A stretch of 64,000 nt of DNA from Tissierellales bacterium (GCA_025210965.1 JAOAQY010000181.1:62001-126000); one strand, 5' to 3'; positions 26,760-35,169 are shown, numbered from the stretch's first letter. The notes: generated from the letters alone by a model not told the origin. Numbers and translations: made by a program.

Positions 26760-27009
26760 AAAAAACTATGCGACACTGCCTATAGATGAAAAACAGTTTC
26801 CATAGATCATGTGAATCACCGTAGTTTCGCCCCTCACCTCCCCCGGCAAAAAAATAAAAAGAATAAAAAGAAAATTAAAAAGGGAAAAAAGAAAGAGAAA
26901 AGATTTTTTTTTGAATGAAAATTATAGGTGGCATTTGCTGAAATATTCGCACCAGTATGTCAAAGTAGGTAAGGAGAAATTTACTATAGGCAGTGTCGCA
27001 TAGTTTTTT
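26760..27009. mobile_element. 250-bp element bounded by perfect 26-bp inverted repeats (MITE or invertible switch)
   Basis: The 26-bp sequence at 26760-26785 (AAAAAACTATGCGACACTGC onward) is repeated exactly inverted at 26984-27009. The 198-bp interior has no ORF, a near-pure purine stretch (about 26850-26912) and a GTAGTTTCGCCCCTCACC segment. I find no target-site duplication outside the repeats. The size and repeat length fit either a non-autonomous transposon or an invertible regulatory segment of the kind known in clostridia. No clear promoter is visible inside. Confidence 0.55.
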
Positions 27010-27063
27010 GGTGATTCTTTTATGTCTGCAGGGCCACAAGTCTGTACTAAGTAATAATTTTAG

Positions 27064-27290
27064 CGAACATTTAATCTTTCTAAGAAGTTATTGATTACTT
27101 TTTCAAATTGTACTCTTCTACTCCATGAGCTCATGAGTGATTGCTTAAATACTTGGTGAAAGTCTAAAGTGTTTTTACGTGCTGTCCATGGCTTTTTATT
27201 AATAGTATTTGATGTCTAATATAAACAAACGTTTCCCCTTCCTCTCCAGTAACATCATTACATAGTGTTCCTATTTTACTTCACCAAAGT
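27064..27290 (-). pseudogene. protein-coding relic
   Basis: On the minus strand a frame ending at about 27064 reads KKPWTARKNTLDFHQVFKQ and continues SSWSRRVQFEKVINNFLERL. A second frame just upstream reads NDVTGEEGETFVYIRHQ. Together they look like one frameshifted, truncated gene of unknown family, right beside the 26-bp inverted-repeat element. Confidence 0.35.
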
Positions 27291-27321
27291 ATGAATAGTG
27301 CATAATAATCCTGAGTTAGTA

Positions 27322-27350
27322 TTGATTAGCTACATTCTTTATGTTATATT
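27322..27350 (+). promoter_or_regulatory. promoter of putative antisense RNA
   Basis: TTGATT (27322-27327), 17-base spacer, TATATT (27345-27350). It faces into the 3' end of the small hydrophobic protein gene on the other strand. Confidence 0.45.
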
Positions 27351-27356
27351 ATCTAT

Positions 27357-27441
27357 AGATTAATGCTGACTTAGTAGAAGTATTAATATAAGAATAATTA
27401 ATAAAAGTTCAATGCTTACCGGCTCGGAACTTTTATTTTTT
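27357..27441 (+). ncRNA. putative antisense RNA to the small hydrophobic protein gene
   Basis: Transcription from 27322-27350 would end at AATAAAAGTTC...GAACTTTTATT followed by a T8 run (about 27402-27440). The RNA of about 85 nt is complementary to the 3' half of the coding frame at 27360-27563. This is the convergent layout of type I toxin-antitoxin pairs. The same stem and T-run recur in the second copy at 27728-27885. Confidence 0.45.
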
Positions 27442-27563
27442 TTGTCTAGAAACAAAATTGTCATAGAACTAATTTCTTTAAGCTGTTCTGGATGCTTTTC
27501 AAGAAATTGAAATGTTCGCATTATTGTTAAAAGACATAGAACAAAAATATGTTCTTCTTTCAT
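27360..27563 (-). CDS. small hydrophobic protein, type I toxin-like
   Basis: The 67-residue product has a very strong AGGGAGGTG site, an N-terminal hydrophobic stretch (about 6-20), a middle KEISSMTILFL segment, and a C-terminal run of Leu/Ile (about 50-64). Size and hydrophobicity fit a small membrane toxin. A plus-strand antisense transcript overlaps its 3' half. A second, truncated copy follows at 27728. The toxin role is inference. No family is recognised. Confidence 0.45.
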   Translation of the reverse strand: MKEEHIFVLCLLTIMRTFQFLEKHPEQLKEISSMTILFLDKKNKSSEPVSIELLLIILILILLLSQH

Positions 27564-27684
27564 AATTTCACCTCCCTCAAAAAATATTATTAGAGTCTGA
27601 ATTATGTTTATTACTAAGAATGGTTAGTATACATTGTAGATATTTTATGGTATTCTATTGATTAAGAGATGCATTAAATTATGC

Positions 27685-27717
27685 AAAAAACAAAAAAGTC
27701 GCGAAACTCACGACTTT
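27685..27717 (-). terminator. minus-strand intrinsic terminator
   Basis: AAAGTCG/CGACTTT hairpin (27695-27717) followed on the minus strand by a T-run. It ends the second small hydrophobic gene copy. Confidence 0.6.
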
Positions 27718-27727
27718 ATATGTATTA

Positions 27728-27885
27728 ATACTGATTTAGTAGAAGTATTAATATAATTACTATTAATAAAAGTTCGATGCTGGCAGGCGAGGAACTTTTA
27801 TTTTTTTTGCCTAGAAACAAAATTGTCATAGAACTAATTTCTTTAAGTTGGTTTGGATGCTTTTTAATAAACTGAAAATTTTTGG
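27728..27885 (-). pseudogene. second copy of the small hydrophobic protein gene, 5'-truncated
   Basis: The frame reads FQFIKKHPNQLKEISSM, then TILFLGKKNKSSSPASIE, then LLLIVIILILLLNQY, clearly homologous to residues 18-67 of the product of 27360-27563, but no start codon with a ribosome binding site is present. Nucleotide identity to the first copy is high across about 150 bp. It is probably a degraded tandem duplicate. Confidence 0.55.
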
Positions 27886-27893
27886 AACTATAA

Positions 27894-27990
27894 TTGACAT
27901 ACCCAAAAACGAGTGTTATAATTTAACTGATAGTGAGGTTTTCCTTTACCTATCATCGCTCACAGGACGGAATGTCTCGGTGAGTTTTTA
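27894..27990 (+). ncRNA. small RNA unit with perfect promoter and terminator
   Basis: TTGACA (27894-27899), 17-base spacer and TATAAT (27917-27922) form a near-consensus promoter. The predicted RNA of about 60 nt (from about 27929) has two hairpins: GATAGTGAGG pairing with CCTTTACCTATC, and CTCAC...GTGAG (27959-27984) followed by TTTTT. No ORF is present. The family is unknown. The UCCUUUAC segment is complementary to GUAAAGGA in the next unit. Confidence 0.55.
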
Positions 27991-27995
27991 AGTTT

Positions 27996-28090
27996 TTGTT
28001 ATAAACATAAAAAGTGATATAATAAACATGAATTTCACATGGAGATTTCAGTAAAGGATCTACGCCGGGAAGCCAAGGACTTTTTTGTTT
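27996..28090 (+). ncRNA. possible second small RNA unit
   Basis: TTGTTA (27996-28001), 16-base spacer, TATAAT (28018-28023), then about 60 nt with unusually high GC for this window (GGATCTACGCCGGGAAGCC) ending in TTTTTT at 28081-28086. A convincing terminator stem is not obvious, so this is weaker than the preceding unit. Confidence 0.35.
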
Positions 28091-28186
28091 TCTTCATATT
28101 CAATTTGTATTATTAGGGGAATCTTTAAAATAGTAGCCCATATTCTCTTATAATATAATTGATGCACAAAAATGAAATTAATCACT

Positions 28187-28225
28187 AAAAAAGCACTTCG
28201 TTAATTCTAAAACGAGTGCTTTTTT
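28187..28225. terminator. bidirectional intrinsic terminator
   Basis: AAAAAAGCACT and its complement flank a CG-closed loop, with T-runs in both directions. It serves the minus-strand gene at 28259. Confidence 0.75.
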
Positions 28226-28258
28226 AATGCCTTTTTTATTGTACAGTATAGATATAGC

Positions 28259-28684
28259 TTATAACTCTTTTACTTTTTCAACTATACTACAATTTGAAAT
28301 AATAATCTCATATAACTCTTTAAGTACTGGGTCCGTTGGCAATCTTTTCACTATTTCCTCACTCTCAAGATATATTATACTCACTTTATCTAGTTTTCTA
28401 TTTTTCTTTAATGAATTTTTGATTTCTTCTATCAGCAAATTAGTCCAGGAATAGATATCATTAATGTTATAAAAACTAAAATTTTTACCTAACTCTATAT
28501 TATTATTAATGTGCCAATTTGCAAGCTCTACCGAAGTTACTATAACATTATTAATCTTTAACTTATGAAACTCATCACCACTAATATATACTGACTCCCC
28601 CTGATGATTGTGAATATCAACAATATATCTCTTCTTATTTCCAATTATATTATCATTAAAATTGCTATCGTTTGATTTTTTCAA
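28259..28684 (-). CDS. hypothetical protein
   Basis: TTG 28684 is spaced 7 bases from AAGGTGA. A GTG at 28690 overlaps that site. The product of about 141 residues is soluble, mixed alpha/beta, with a HNHQGESVYISGDEFH segment that is probably a beta hairpin rather than a nuclease motif. Unknown. The gap 28691-28815 to the next gene holds nothing I can name. Confidence 0.5.
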   Translation of the reverse strand: MKKSNDSNFNDNIIGNKKRYIVDIHNHQGESVYISGDEFHKLKINNVIVTSVELANWHINNNIELGKNFSFYNINDIYSWTNLLIEEIKNSLKKNRKLDKVSIIYLESEEIVKRLPTDPVLKELYEIIISNCSIVEKVKEL

Positions 28685-28815
28685 AATCACTCACCTTTTT
28701 CATCAATAATATATAAAAACTCTATTTTAGCTAATATATGATATCTAACTACCTTCATCATTTCCTAACCACAAAGTTATTATTATTGTACTCATAAAAA
28801 TATAATTTCAAACAT

Positions 28816-29559
28816 CTATATAACATGATTTATAAGCGAGTGCTCATTCCCTATTATTACATAGCTATTTTCAACAGAATCAAAGTCTAAATGACTAGAA
28901 TCTATAGAAAGTCGTTCTGCTAACTTATTCAAAACATCATTACGTCTGAGTAAAACAAAAATTCTAATGTATTCAAAGAACTGGTTAATATTTCTTGATG
29001 ATAGTTTAGCGATACATTCCTCTACATCAAAATCGACTATAGTCAAATATCCGTCATTCTCATTGCATTGGTATATTAAATTAAAGAAAATTTCCTTATC
29101 ATATATGATGTCAATTACATCTAAATATAGCCAGGTACTTTCATTATTTGCTTTATTAAACTTCATCTTTTTAATCATATAGTCCATTGCTTTATTTATG
29201 TCTATATCTCTATTGGAAGCTTCTATAATCGTTACTCTAGATTCAGTTGATAAATGGTTTTCAAAGCTGAAATTTTTATCGTAATATTCTACATATTCCA
29301 CATCTTCATAGTTTTCACTGAACTGCTTATAATCAGTATCATCATTCAGTATTATCACTTTATCATTAGTTCTCTTTATAATATTTTCTATTTCCATTTG
29401 ACAAGCTAAGCTTTTTCCCGAACCTGAAGTTCCTATCAACAAACCATGCCTCTGTTTTAAGTTTAATCTCTTACTAAATAAAATTTCAACGATATTATCA
29501 ACCTTCTCGTTATGAGTATCACTCTCATCCTTCTTAAAAATACTATCAAATATTTTCAT
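28816..29559 (-). CDS. short VirB4/TraE-like conjugation ATPase (C-terminal RecA domain only)
   Basis: The 247-residue product has Walker A GTSGSGKS (about residues 43-50) and a C-terminal part (LYLDVIDIIYD as the Walker B position, then a segment ending FVLLRRNDVLNKLAERLSI and ENSYVIIGNE) that follows the order of the C-terminal motor half of VirB4-type ATPases. At 247 residues it lacks the N-terminal half of the normal protein of about 600-800. The acidic Walker B is weak (D but no DE), so activity is uncertain. The start overlaps the GIY-YIG gene by 14 bases. Confidence 0.5.
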   Translation of the reverse strand: MKIFDSIFKKDESDTHNEKVDNIVEILFSKRLNLKQRHGLLIGTSGSGKSLACQMEIENIIKRTNDKVIILNDDTDYKQFSENYEDVEYVEYYDKNFSFENHLSTESRVTIIEASNRDIDINKAMDYMIKKMKFNKANNESTWLYLDVIDIIYDKEIFFNLIYQCNENDGYLTIVDFDVEECIAKLSSRNINQFFEYIRIFVLLRRNDVLNKLAERLSIDSSHLDFDSVENSYVIIGNEHSLINHVI

Positions 29560-30262
29560 TTATTAACCCCTCTTCCATCTTAATCATCTTCCTAAACCTC
29601 TTTATTAGGTCTGAGTTTTTTATCTTAGGTATAGTTAAGTTATAAACTTCTTGCCCTTCTTCTATAAATTTATTTATCCACCAAGACTCAATATCATTAA
29701 GTAGATCCTGGTTCTCATCATTACTTAATCGTAAATCTTTACCAACCTCTGCCAAAATACTAAAGACCATATCTGATATATGACCCTTCCCTCCGGTCTT
29801 AATATGCTCTTGCCATCTAAAAAAAGGCAGGAATTGTGTCTGGCCAATATAGTAAATATTAGTACACTTATTGTACATCAAGTAAATATAACCATACATG
29901 TTATCTGGAATACACTTTACTTGATATTCTCCTTCATTATATTTAGAAACAGTTGCCTTATACTTATCCCTACATTCCCTTGAGCAAAAATAGTAATCTT
30001 CACTTTCAATCGTTTTTTTATAGTAGTCTGCTTCTTTACCCTCAATTTTACTATGACACATGAAGCAATATGTATCAATTTTATCATAAAATCTGTGATA
30101 AAAAGAGTTATCGCTCTTCATAAGTATACTGTATACACCGTCTTTCTTCCTTGGTTTTGCGAACTTAATTCCATTATAAAACTCTTCATCATACTTTTCT
30201 TTAATATGTTTCTTAGCTTCATCTCTAGAGGATACATCTTTTAAATAGAACTCATCTAACAT
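29546..30262 (-). CDS. GIY-YIG nuclease-like protein with N-terminal zinc finger
   Basis: The 238-residue product has CFMCHSK...FCSRECRDKYK (about 57-95), a TRASH/MYM-like zinc module. A GIY-YIG domain (about 125-215) follows, with GYIYLM, YYIGQT, the arginine in FFRWQEH, the glutamate in NDIESWW and the asparagine in YNLT, so all usual catalytic positions seem present. It probably nicks or cleaves DNA. Coupled by overlap to the ATPase gene that follows. Driven by the promoter at 30361-30381. Confidence 0.7.
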   Translation of the reverse strand: MLDEFYLKDVSSRDEAKKHIKEKYDEEFYNGIKFAKPRKKDGVYSILMKSDNSFYHRFYDKIDTYCFMCHSKIEGKEADYYKKTIESEDYYFCSRECRDKYKATVSKYNEGEYQVKCIPDNMYGYIYLMYNKCTNIYYIGQTQFLPFFRWQEHIKTGGKGHISDMVFSILAEVGKDLRLSNDENQDLLNDIESWWINKFIEEGQEVYNLTIPKIKNSDLIKRFRKMIKMEEGLINENI

Positions 30263-30360
30263 GATCCCCTTTAAATCTTTATCTCTTTCGTATTTATATT
30301 CATAGACTCTTATCCACCAAACTATAAAATCCCCTCCTTTAATACATAATACTTAATGTA

Positions 30361-30381
30361 ATTATAACACAATATATATAT
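30361..30381 (-). promoter_or_regulatory. ATATATATTGTGTTATAAT-class promoter
   Basis: Minus-strand copy of the shared promoter string, -10 at 30361-30366, upstream of the GIY-YIG gene. A plus-strand TTTGTTATAAT (about 30390-30400) partly mirrors it. Confidence 0.55.
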
Positions 30382-30400
30382 TTAGTATATTTGTTATAAT

Positions 30401-30428
30401 AAAAAAAGGATGACATTATCACCCTTTT
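30401..30428 (-). terminator. intrinsic terminator of the three-gene operon
   Basis: AAAAGG and CCTTTT flank a GTGATAATGTCAT loop. The minus-strand product ends in a T-run. Confidence 0.6.
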
Positions 30429-30429
30429 A

Positions 30430-31032
30430 TCAATTCACATTTCTTTTATTTAATTTTTCAATATGCATATTAATCTGTTTCCTAAACTTTTCTCCTAAAA
30501 CATCTTCTGAGAATTCATGGTCCTCAATTCTCTTAATAAACATTTCGAGGAGTTGCTTTTCTCTTATCCTTATAACTTTAGGTTCTTTAATCTTTCCATC
30601 ATCATTTATAAGCTTTATTATATCAACATTATTTGCAACTTTATTCTTCAATGACAAGATTATATCTTCAGATAAACTTATAACTTGGTCCATTCTTAGG
30701 TCCTTCAAATTTCTATGAAAATCATTATATTTATCAATTCGAGATTCTCCAGGGAAATCATCAATAATATATCCCTTATCCCTTATATCATCTCTTCTAA
30801 TAATTGCTAAGTCTAAATTTTGTATTCTTTCTCTAATAGATGCGATAGCTAATATAACTTTTTCGAATTCATCTCTATTTGACATATCAACTTCCCAAAC
30901 TGACAACGTATTGTCTTTACATGTTTTCATATCATTTGTAATTGGATATGGAGCAATTTCTTTATCACTAACATATTTATCCATATGTTTATTCCACTTT
31001 CCACTATCTACTTTTCTGATAAGAGCAATCAT
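30430..31032 (-). CDS. hypothetical protein, operon with two others
   Basis: A 200-residue soluble protein beginning MIALIRKVDSGKWNK and containing TLSVWEVD early, a pattern I associate with an uncharacterised family in defence or plasmid contexts. The C-terminal half is helical and charged. Its start is 2 bases from the stop of the preceding gene, so it is tightly coupled. Confidence 0.5.
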   Translation of the reverse strand: MIALIRKVDSGKWNKHMDKYVSDKEIAPYPITNDMKTCKDNTLSVWEVDMSNRDEFEKVILAIASIRERIQNLDLAIIRRDDIRDKGYIIDDFPGESRIDKYNDFHRNLKDLRMDQVISLSEDIILSLKNKVANNVDIIKLINDDGKIKEPKVIRIREKQLLEMFIKRIEDHEFSEDVLGEKFRKQINMHIEKLNKRNVN

Positions 31033-31033
31033 A

Positions 31034-31975
31034 TTAAATACTCTCCTTTATATCTTCAATTACTTCATTTTTGTAATCTTCTAGCCAAGGATCCGAAAAT
31101 TTAACTTTTTGTATTAACCTAAGAGAATCTTCATTACACCAATGTTCAAAAATTCTTACAACGGCTTCCTTTACATTATCATCATCATACACACCGCCAT
31201 TTAGAAGCATTGATACAGCTTCAGGATACATTTCTTCATACTCAAATTCAGAAATAATAGAAAAAATCCCATACACTATATCGCTTTTCTCAAAATTATC
31301 CATTAAGCATTTATTCAGTGCAGTCATTGATATTAACCTGTTCGCCTCTAGTTTCTCCTTAAAATACTGTCCAGTTTTTGAAAAATATCCAACTTCAAAT
31401 TCTTCCCTTTGTATCTTCCTATAAATTTCCTTACTCATTCTTTCTGCTTCTATATATACTGTATCAATATAGTTATCCTTCTCTTCATATAAAACGATAC
31501 CTTCAACATTACTATTATTCTGATGAGTATTCTTATAATTATTTAATATAGCACCTTCCATAAATAGAGTATTGAAATCCTCTTTACGTTGTTCAATTGT
31601 TTCACTATTATAAACTTTCAATATTTTGGATTCAGGTCTGAGTTTTAAACTCTTTTCGTGGTGTAATAAAGACCTTTTTAACTTTAATTCCTTAGTATTA
31701 TTTATACTTTGTTGTTTTCTATGTAGCTCATGTTCAAAATCATTATTGTGCTTGATTTCATCCAATAATATACTAACTAAATCTTCATTATTTTTCTCTG
31801 CACTATCAATTGTATTAACTATCTTAAAATGCGATTTATCAAAAATATCATGAACTGAAACAATATCTTTTACTTCTAATTTTTCTTTAGATTTATCATC
31901 AGAAAGATCATTAAAAACTGATTCTTTCTTACTTTCCTTATTATTAAAGAGTATGAATTTATCGTAATCACTCAT
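31034..31975 (-). CDS. large helical protein, unknown
   Basis: The 313-residue product has an acidic N-terminal 100 residues and a C-terminal helical repeat-like region (about 215-310) resembling short HEAT-type helices. It overlaps the upstream gene by 8 bases and abuts the downstream one, so the three form one transcript. No catalytic motif is visible. Confidence 0.5.
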   Translation of the reverse strand: MSDYDKFILFNNKESKKESVFNDLSDDKSKEKLEVKDIVSVHDIFDKSHFKIVNTIDSAEKNNEDLVSILLDEIKHNNDFEHELHRKQQSINNTKELKLKRSLLHHEKSLKLRPESKILKVYNSETIEQRKEDFNTLFMEGAILNNYKNTHQNNSNVEGIVLYEEKDNYIDTVYIEAERMSKEIYRKIQREEFEVGYFSKTGQYFKEKLEANRLISMTALNKCLMDNFEKSDIVYGIFSIISEFEYEEMYPEAVSMLLNGGVYDDDNVKEAVVRIFEHWCNEDSLRLIQKVKFSDPWLEDYKNEVIEDIKESI

Positions 31976-32681
31976 ATCTTATCTCCTTATTTATCTTATT
32001 ATTAAGCTCTATGAACTTATCAAAATAAGAGTTTATTTCCTCTTCATAATAATTCTCATCATTTAAAATTTCTATATTAAAATCATTATTGATCCTGGTA
32101 CCTTTGAATTCAAATATTTGACTATTCATTTTGGAATAGAATTTCATAATTTTATCATACATAAAAGAATTGTGACATATATTGATTATATCATCGCCCA
32201 TTTGCTCATTAAACTGTACTTTATTCTCCCTCTTTAAAGAAGCCAATCCACTCAAAAAGCTATTGCACCCTTTAGGATCTATTAAGAATTTGTTTTCTAC
32301 AAAAGACTCACTCGTAAAACTAACTTTAGTTACTTTGTTATCTAATTTATTTATAATCCTATGAATAATATTTTTACTTCTTTCGGTATCATTATTTACT
32401 TCTCTTAATTTACCATTTTCAATTTTACTTCCGATTTGATATACTATACAATCCGATAATACTACTATAACTTCATTATTTTTTTTATTTTTTAATTTTG
32501 GCCTTACCACATATTCATCTACTTTCACACTATCTACTAAAGCATCTTTATTAACAATAATATCTTGTATCATAAATCCTTCTTGATGAAATTCCTCAAA
32601 AAGTACTTCTATAAACTGTCTATCATTGTCCTTCTCTCTAGAATCAATATAAACACCGTACTCAATATTAGAACATATCAT
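31968..32681 (-). CDS. hypothetical protein, first in operon
   Basis: A 237-residue soluble protein with mixed strands and helices and no recognisable motif. It is the first gene of the 32681-30430 unit. GGAGGCG lies upstream. A promoter is not obvious in 32682-32870. Confidence 0.5.
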   Translation of the reverse strand: MICSNIEYGVYIDSREKDNDRQFIEVLFEEFHQEGFMIQDIIVNKDALVDSVKVDEYVVRPKLKNKKNNEVIVVLSDCIVYQIGSKIENGKLREVNNDTERSKNIIHRIINKLDNKVTKVSFTSESFVENKFLIDPKGCNSFLSGLASLKRENKVQFNEQMGDDIINICHNSFMYDKIMKFYSKMNSQIFEFKGTRINNDFNIEILNDENYYEEEINSYFDKFIELNNKINKEIRYE

Positions 32682-32870
32682 GTTATCGCCTCCTTTACAC
32701 TTAAATTAATAATATCATAAGGAATTATCCTTTACTAGTAAATGGTATTCATAGAAATTAAAAGGATGCGAAAAAAGACCAGCTAGTAACTTCTGTTCTT
32801 CTTCTTACTATAAATCTTAAATTATTGTCCTTATGATACCAACTTTACCTTCTATCCATTCAACAGTAAC

Positions 32871-33617
32871 TTACGACATTATACTCCAATACATACTTAA
32901 AATGTTGTTACCATGTAATATGACAAGGATTGTACTAATAGTTATAAAAGGCCCGAATGGAATAGATTCCTTTCTACTTTTTATCCCAGTAAGTAATATT
33001 AGTAATGAAAAAAAGCCACCAATTAAAAATGATAACATAATGATTAACCATATAATATTATAGCCAAAGTTTAATCCAAGTACACCCATTAATAATATAT
33101 CACCACCACCCATAGCTCCTTTTGTAACGATTGCTATTAATAAGAACAAACCAAAACCTAGCCCTGCACCTAAAAATGCATTTTTTACTCCTACAGAATT
33201 TATACCTATGATTAGATTTATTACTCCCATAAATCCAAGAATAAAATTCAGCCTGTAAGGAATTATCATGTGATCATAATCTATTACAAAAATTATTAAT
33301 AGTATAGAACACATTATCATAAAATATAATGAAGATAATGAATTACCATATGTATAGTAAACAAGCAAAAACAAAACACCGTTTATAAGCTCTATAATTA
33401 GTTTCCTAACAGACAATCTCGTTCCACAACTATTACACTTCCAAGTATTAAAAAATGGTCCTATGAAAGGAATATTTTCAGGAAACTTGATTTTTTCATA
33501 ACATACTGGACATACTGAATAAATATAACTATCTCCATGTTCATACGGGATTCTTTCTATGCATGTATTAACAAATGTACCAATTAGTAATCCTATCATA
33601 AAAATTATTAACATCAA
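32871..33617 (-). CDS. type IV prepilin peptidase-like membrane protease
   Basis: The 248-residue product is a polytopic membrane protein with the features of the A24 family: N-terminal TM with GTFVNTCIERIP, a cytoplasmic zinc site with two CxxC pairs (CPVC near 34-37, CNSC near 60-63), DYDHMIIP carrying the first catalytic Asp, and AMGGGDILLMG carrying the second. It cleaves and often methylates type IV pilin-like precursors. No pilin gene is visible in the window. Length is typical. The ribosome binding site is weak. Confidence 0.88.
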   Translation of the reverse strand: MMLIIFMIGLLIGTFVNTCIERIPYEHGDSYIYSVCPVCYEKIKFPENIPFIGPFFNTWKCNSCGTRLSVRKLIIELINGVLFLLVYYTYGNSLSSLYFMIMCSILLIIFVIDYDHMIIPYRLNFILGFMGVINLIIGINSVGVKNAFLGAGLGFGLFLLIAIVTKGAMGGGDILLMGVLGLNFGYNIIWLIIMLSFLIGGFFSLLILLTGIKSRKESIPFGPFITISTILVILHGNNILSMYWSIMS

Positions 33618-33784
33618 TTATCTACCTCTTCCAAATATGATACTTTGATTATATCATATATATTTAGTTGAAATAGTTTATAATATTTATATAGAAAATA
33701 CTATTATTAGTCCTGCTACCATTTCAAATAAACGATGGCCTTTGTAATTTAGTCATATATAATACAGTATACAACATTGATGTG

Positions 33785-33819
33785 ACTAAAAAAAAGAGAC
33801 TATAATAAAACAGTCTCTT
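33785..33819 (-). terminator. intrinsic terminator
   Basis: AAGAGACT/AGTCTCTT stem (33794-33819), minus-strand T8 run. Ends the 36979-33855 unit. Confidence 0.75.
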
Positions 33820-33854
33820 AATATCAGTATAATATAGAATGTATGCTTCTAATT

Positions 33855-34706
33855 CTAATTCCAATCCCTTCTGATTGATTTTATTATTCTTTCTTTATCT
33901 GAAATAAGAACAATAATTTCATCCAAGAAATTTTCCTTTTGAAGTAGTTGGCAGGTAGAGTAAACTTCATCAGCTGAACTTTCAGAACTATAAGCTACTA
34001 ATCTCTCTCTAGTAGTTGGATTGATAAATGTTAATTCATCCTTAATATATCCCTTATACTCTTCTTTTTCTAAAGAGTAAATAAGAGTGTATATATAATC
34101 AATCTTCATATTGTGAAAATCATCTTCTGCATCAGTAGTTTTTTTTATAATTTCCAACAGCTCATTTTTTGATAATTGGTGAAGATTTTCTATTTTATCA
34201 AAGTATGGCTTAATATTTACTAAATTGTCAAACTCATCATCAGAATTATAATATCCGGATTCTCCACGATAAAAATCATCGTAATTAGAATAGAATAAAT
34301 TGTCTGCAATATATATACATAAACCATCTTTGCCAGAATAACTTCCATCTTCAAATTTTTCTTCATCATTCTCATGGATGAAAGTACAATCAACACCAAA
34401 GTCATCTAGTTCAAGCACAAAGGAAGATAGGCCACCTTTCTTATCCTCTTCTAACATCGACCTTATTTCAGCATTGGTCTTATTTTCCCACTGAACATAG
34501 TCTCTTCTAATTAAGTCATATGAAATACTAACACTGTTAGATTCACATAACCAACTTGATAAGTCATTTAGAATTGAATTTGCAACATACCTATCATAAT
34601 TAAAATAGTTGTTACAATATGTCTTCGTTTTTTCCGCTTTATCAACTACATTTTTTGAACTATTAATAAACATACTCTCTGTATTTTCTATAATCTCTCT
34701 ATTCAT
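33855..34706 (-). CDS. hypothetical protein
   Basis: The 283-residue product is acidic and soluble, with a Tyr/Asp-rich middle (about 130-165) and two runs of helix. No recognised domain. It is the last gene of operon A and carries the conserved hairpin 34721-34734 just upstream of the ribosome binding site GGAGGG. Confidence 0.6.
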   Translation of the reverse strand: MNREIIENTESMFINSSKNVVDKAEKTKTYCNNYFNYDRYVANSILNDLSSWLCESNSVSISYDLIRRDYVQWENKTNAEIRSMLEEDKKGGLSSFVLELDDFGVDCTFIHENDEEKFEDGSYSGKDGLCIYIADNLFYSNYDDFYRGESGYYNSDDEFDNLVNIKPYFDKIENLHQLSKNELLEIIKKTTDAEDDFHNMKIDYIYTLIYSLEKEEYKGYIKDELTFINPTTRERLVAYSSESSADEVYSTCQLLQKENFLDEIIVLISDKERIIKSIRRDWN

Positions 34707-34720
34707 AAAAACCCTCCAAT

Positions 34721-34734
34721 GACGTATATACGTC
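34721..34734 (-). promoter_or_regulatory. GACGN hairpin element
   Basis: GACGT, loop ATAT, ACGTC, 15 bases before ATG 34706. Fifth pair T-A. Confidence 0.7.
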
Positions 34735-34772
34735 TTAATAAATTAAAGTTCCTTAAGCATTAAGTTTAGTAA

Positions 34773-35141
34773 TCAGAATCTTTTAATGATTGGTTCCTTT
34801 TCGACTGAATCTAATCCATCAATCATATATCTTTTATCAAAACAGAAATAACTTTGCCTCATATCCGAACCTACAGATATTTTATATTGGTCAGTGTCCG
34901 GATGAACACACCCTTCCCAGATAATGAACTTTTGTCTTTCTCTGATTTCTATAACTTTTATATCATCAATTATAGGATCAATTTTTACAATGATTTTTTC
35001 TAAGTTAAATTGTTCATTCCTGTTATAGTCAACAGACACAAGTTGGCCCTGCATTGATATTGGAAAACCAAAAGAATCAAACATAAATAATGTAACTACC
35101 TTCTTAACACTCTCTTTTAAACTTTCATAAGTATTTATCAT
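34773..35141 (-). CDS. hypothetical protein
   Basis: A 122-residue soluble mixed alpha/beta protein with no motif recognised. The start is supported by GGAGTT followed by ATG 35141 and the hairpin element at 35156-35169. Part of operon A. Confidence 0.55.
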   Translation of the reverse strand: MINTYESLKESVKKVVTLFMFDSFGFPISMQGQLVSVDYNRNEQFNLEKIIVKIDPIIDDIKVIEIRERQKFIIWEGCVHPDTDQYKISVGSDMRQSYFCFDKRYMIDGLDSVEKEPIIKRF

Positions 35142-35155
35142 ATTAACTCCTCTCT

Positions 35156-35169
35156 GACGTATCTACGTC
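35156..35169 (-). promoter_or_regulatory. GACGN hairpin element
   Basis: GACGT, loop AGAT on the RNA, ACGTC, before the SD of the gene starting 35141. Confidence 0.65.

Noticed and set aside
26760-27009. A complete insertion sequence
   Set aside because: There is no transposase frame in the 198-bp interior, so it can only be a non-autonomous or invertible element.
27894-28090. tRNA, SRP RNA or a known riboswitch
   Set aside because: No cloverleaf or recognised consensus is present, and the downstream gene is on the other strand.
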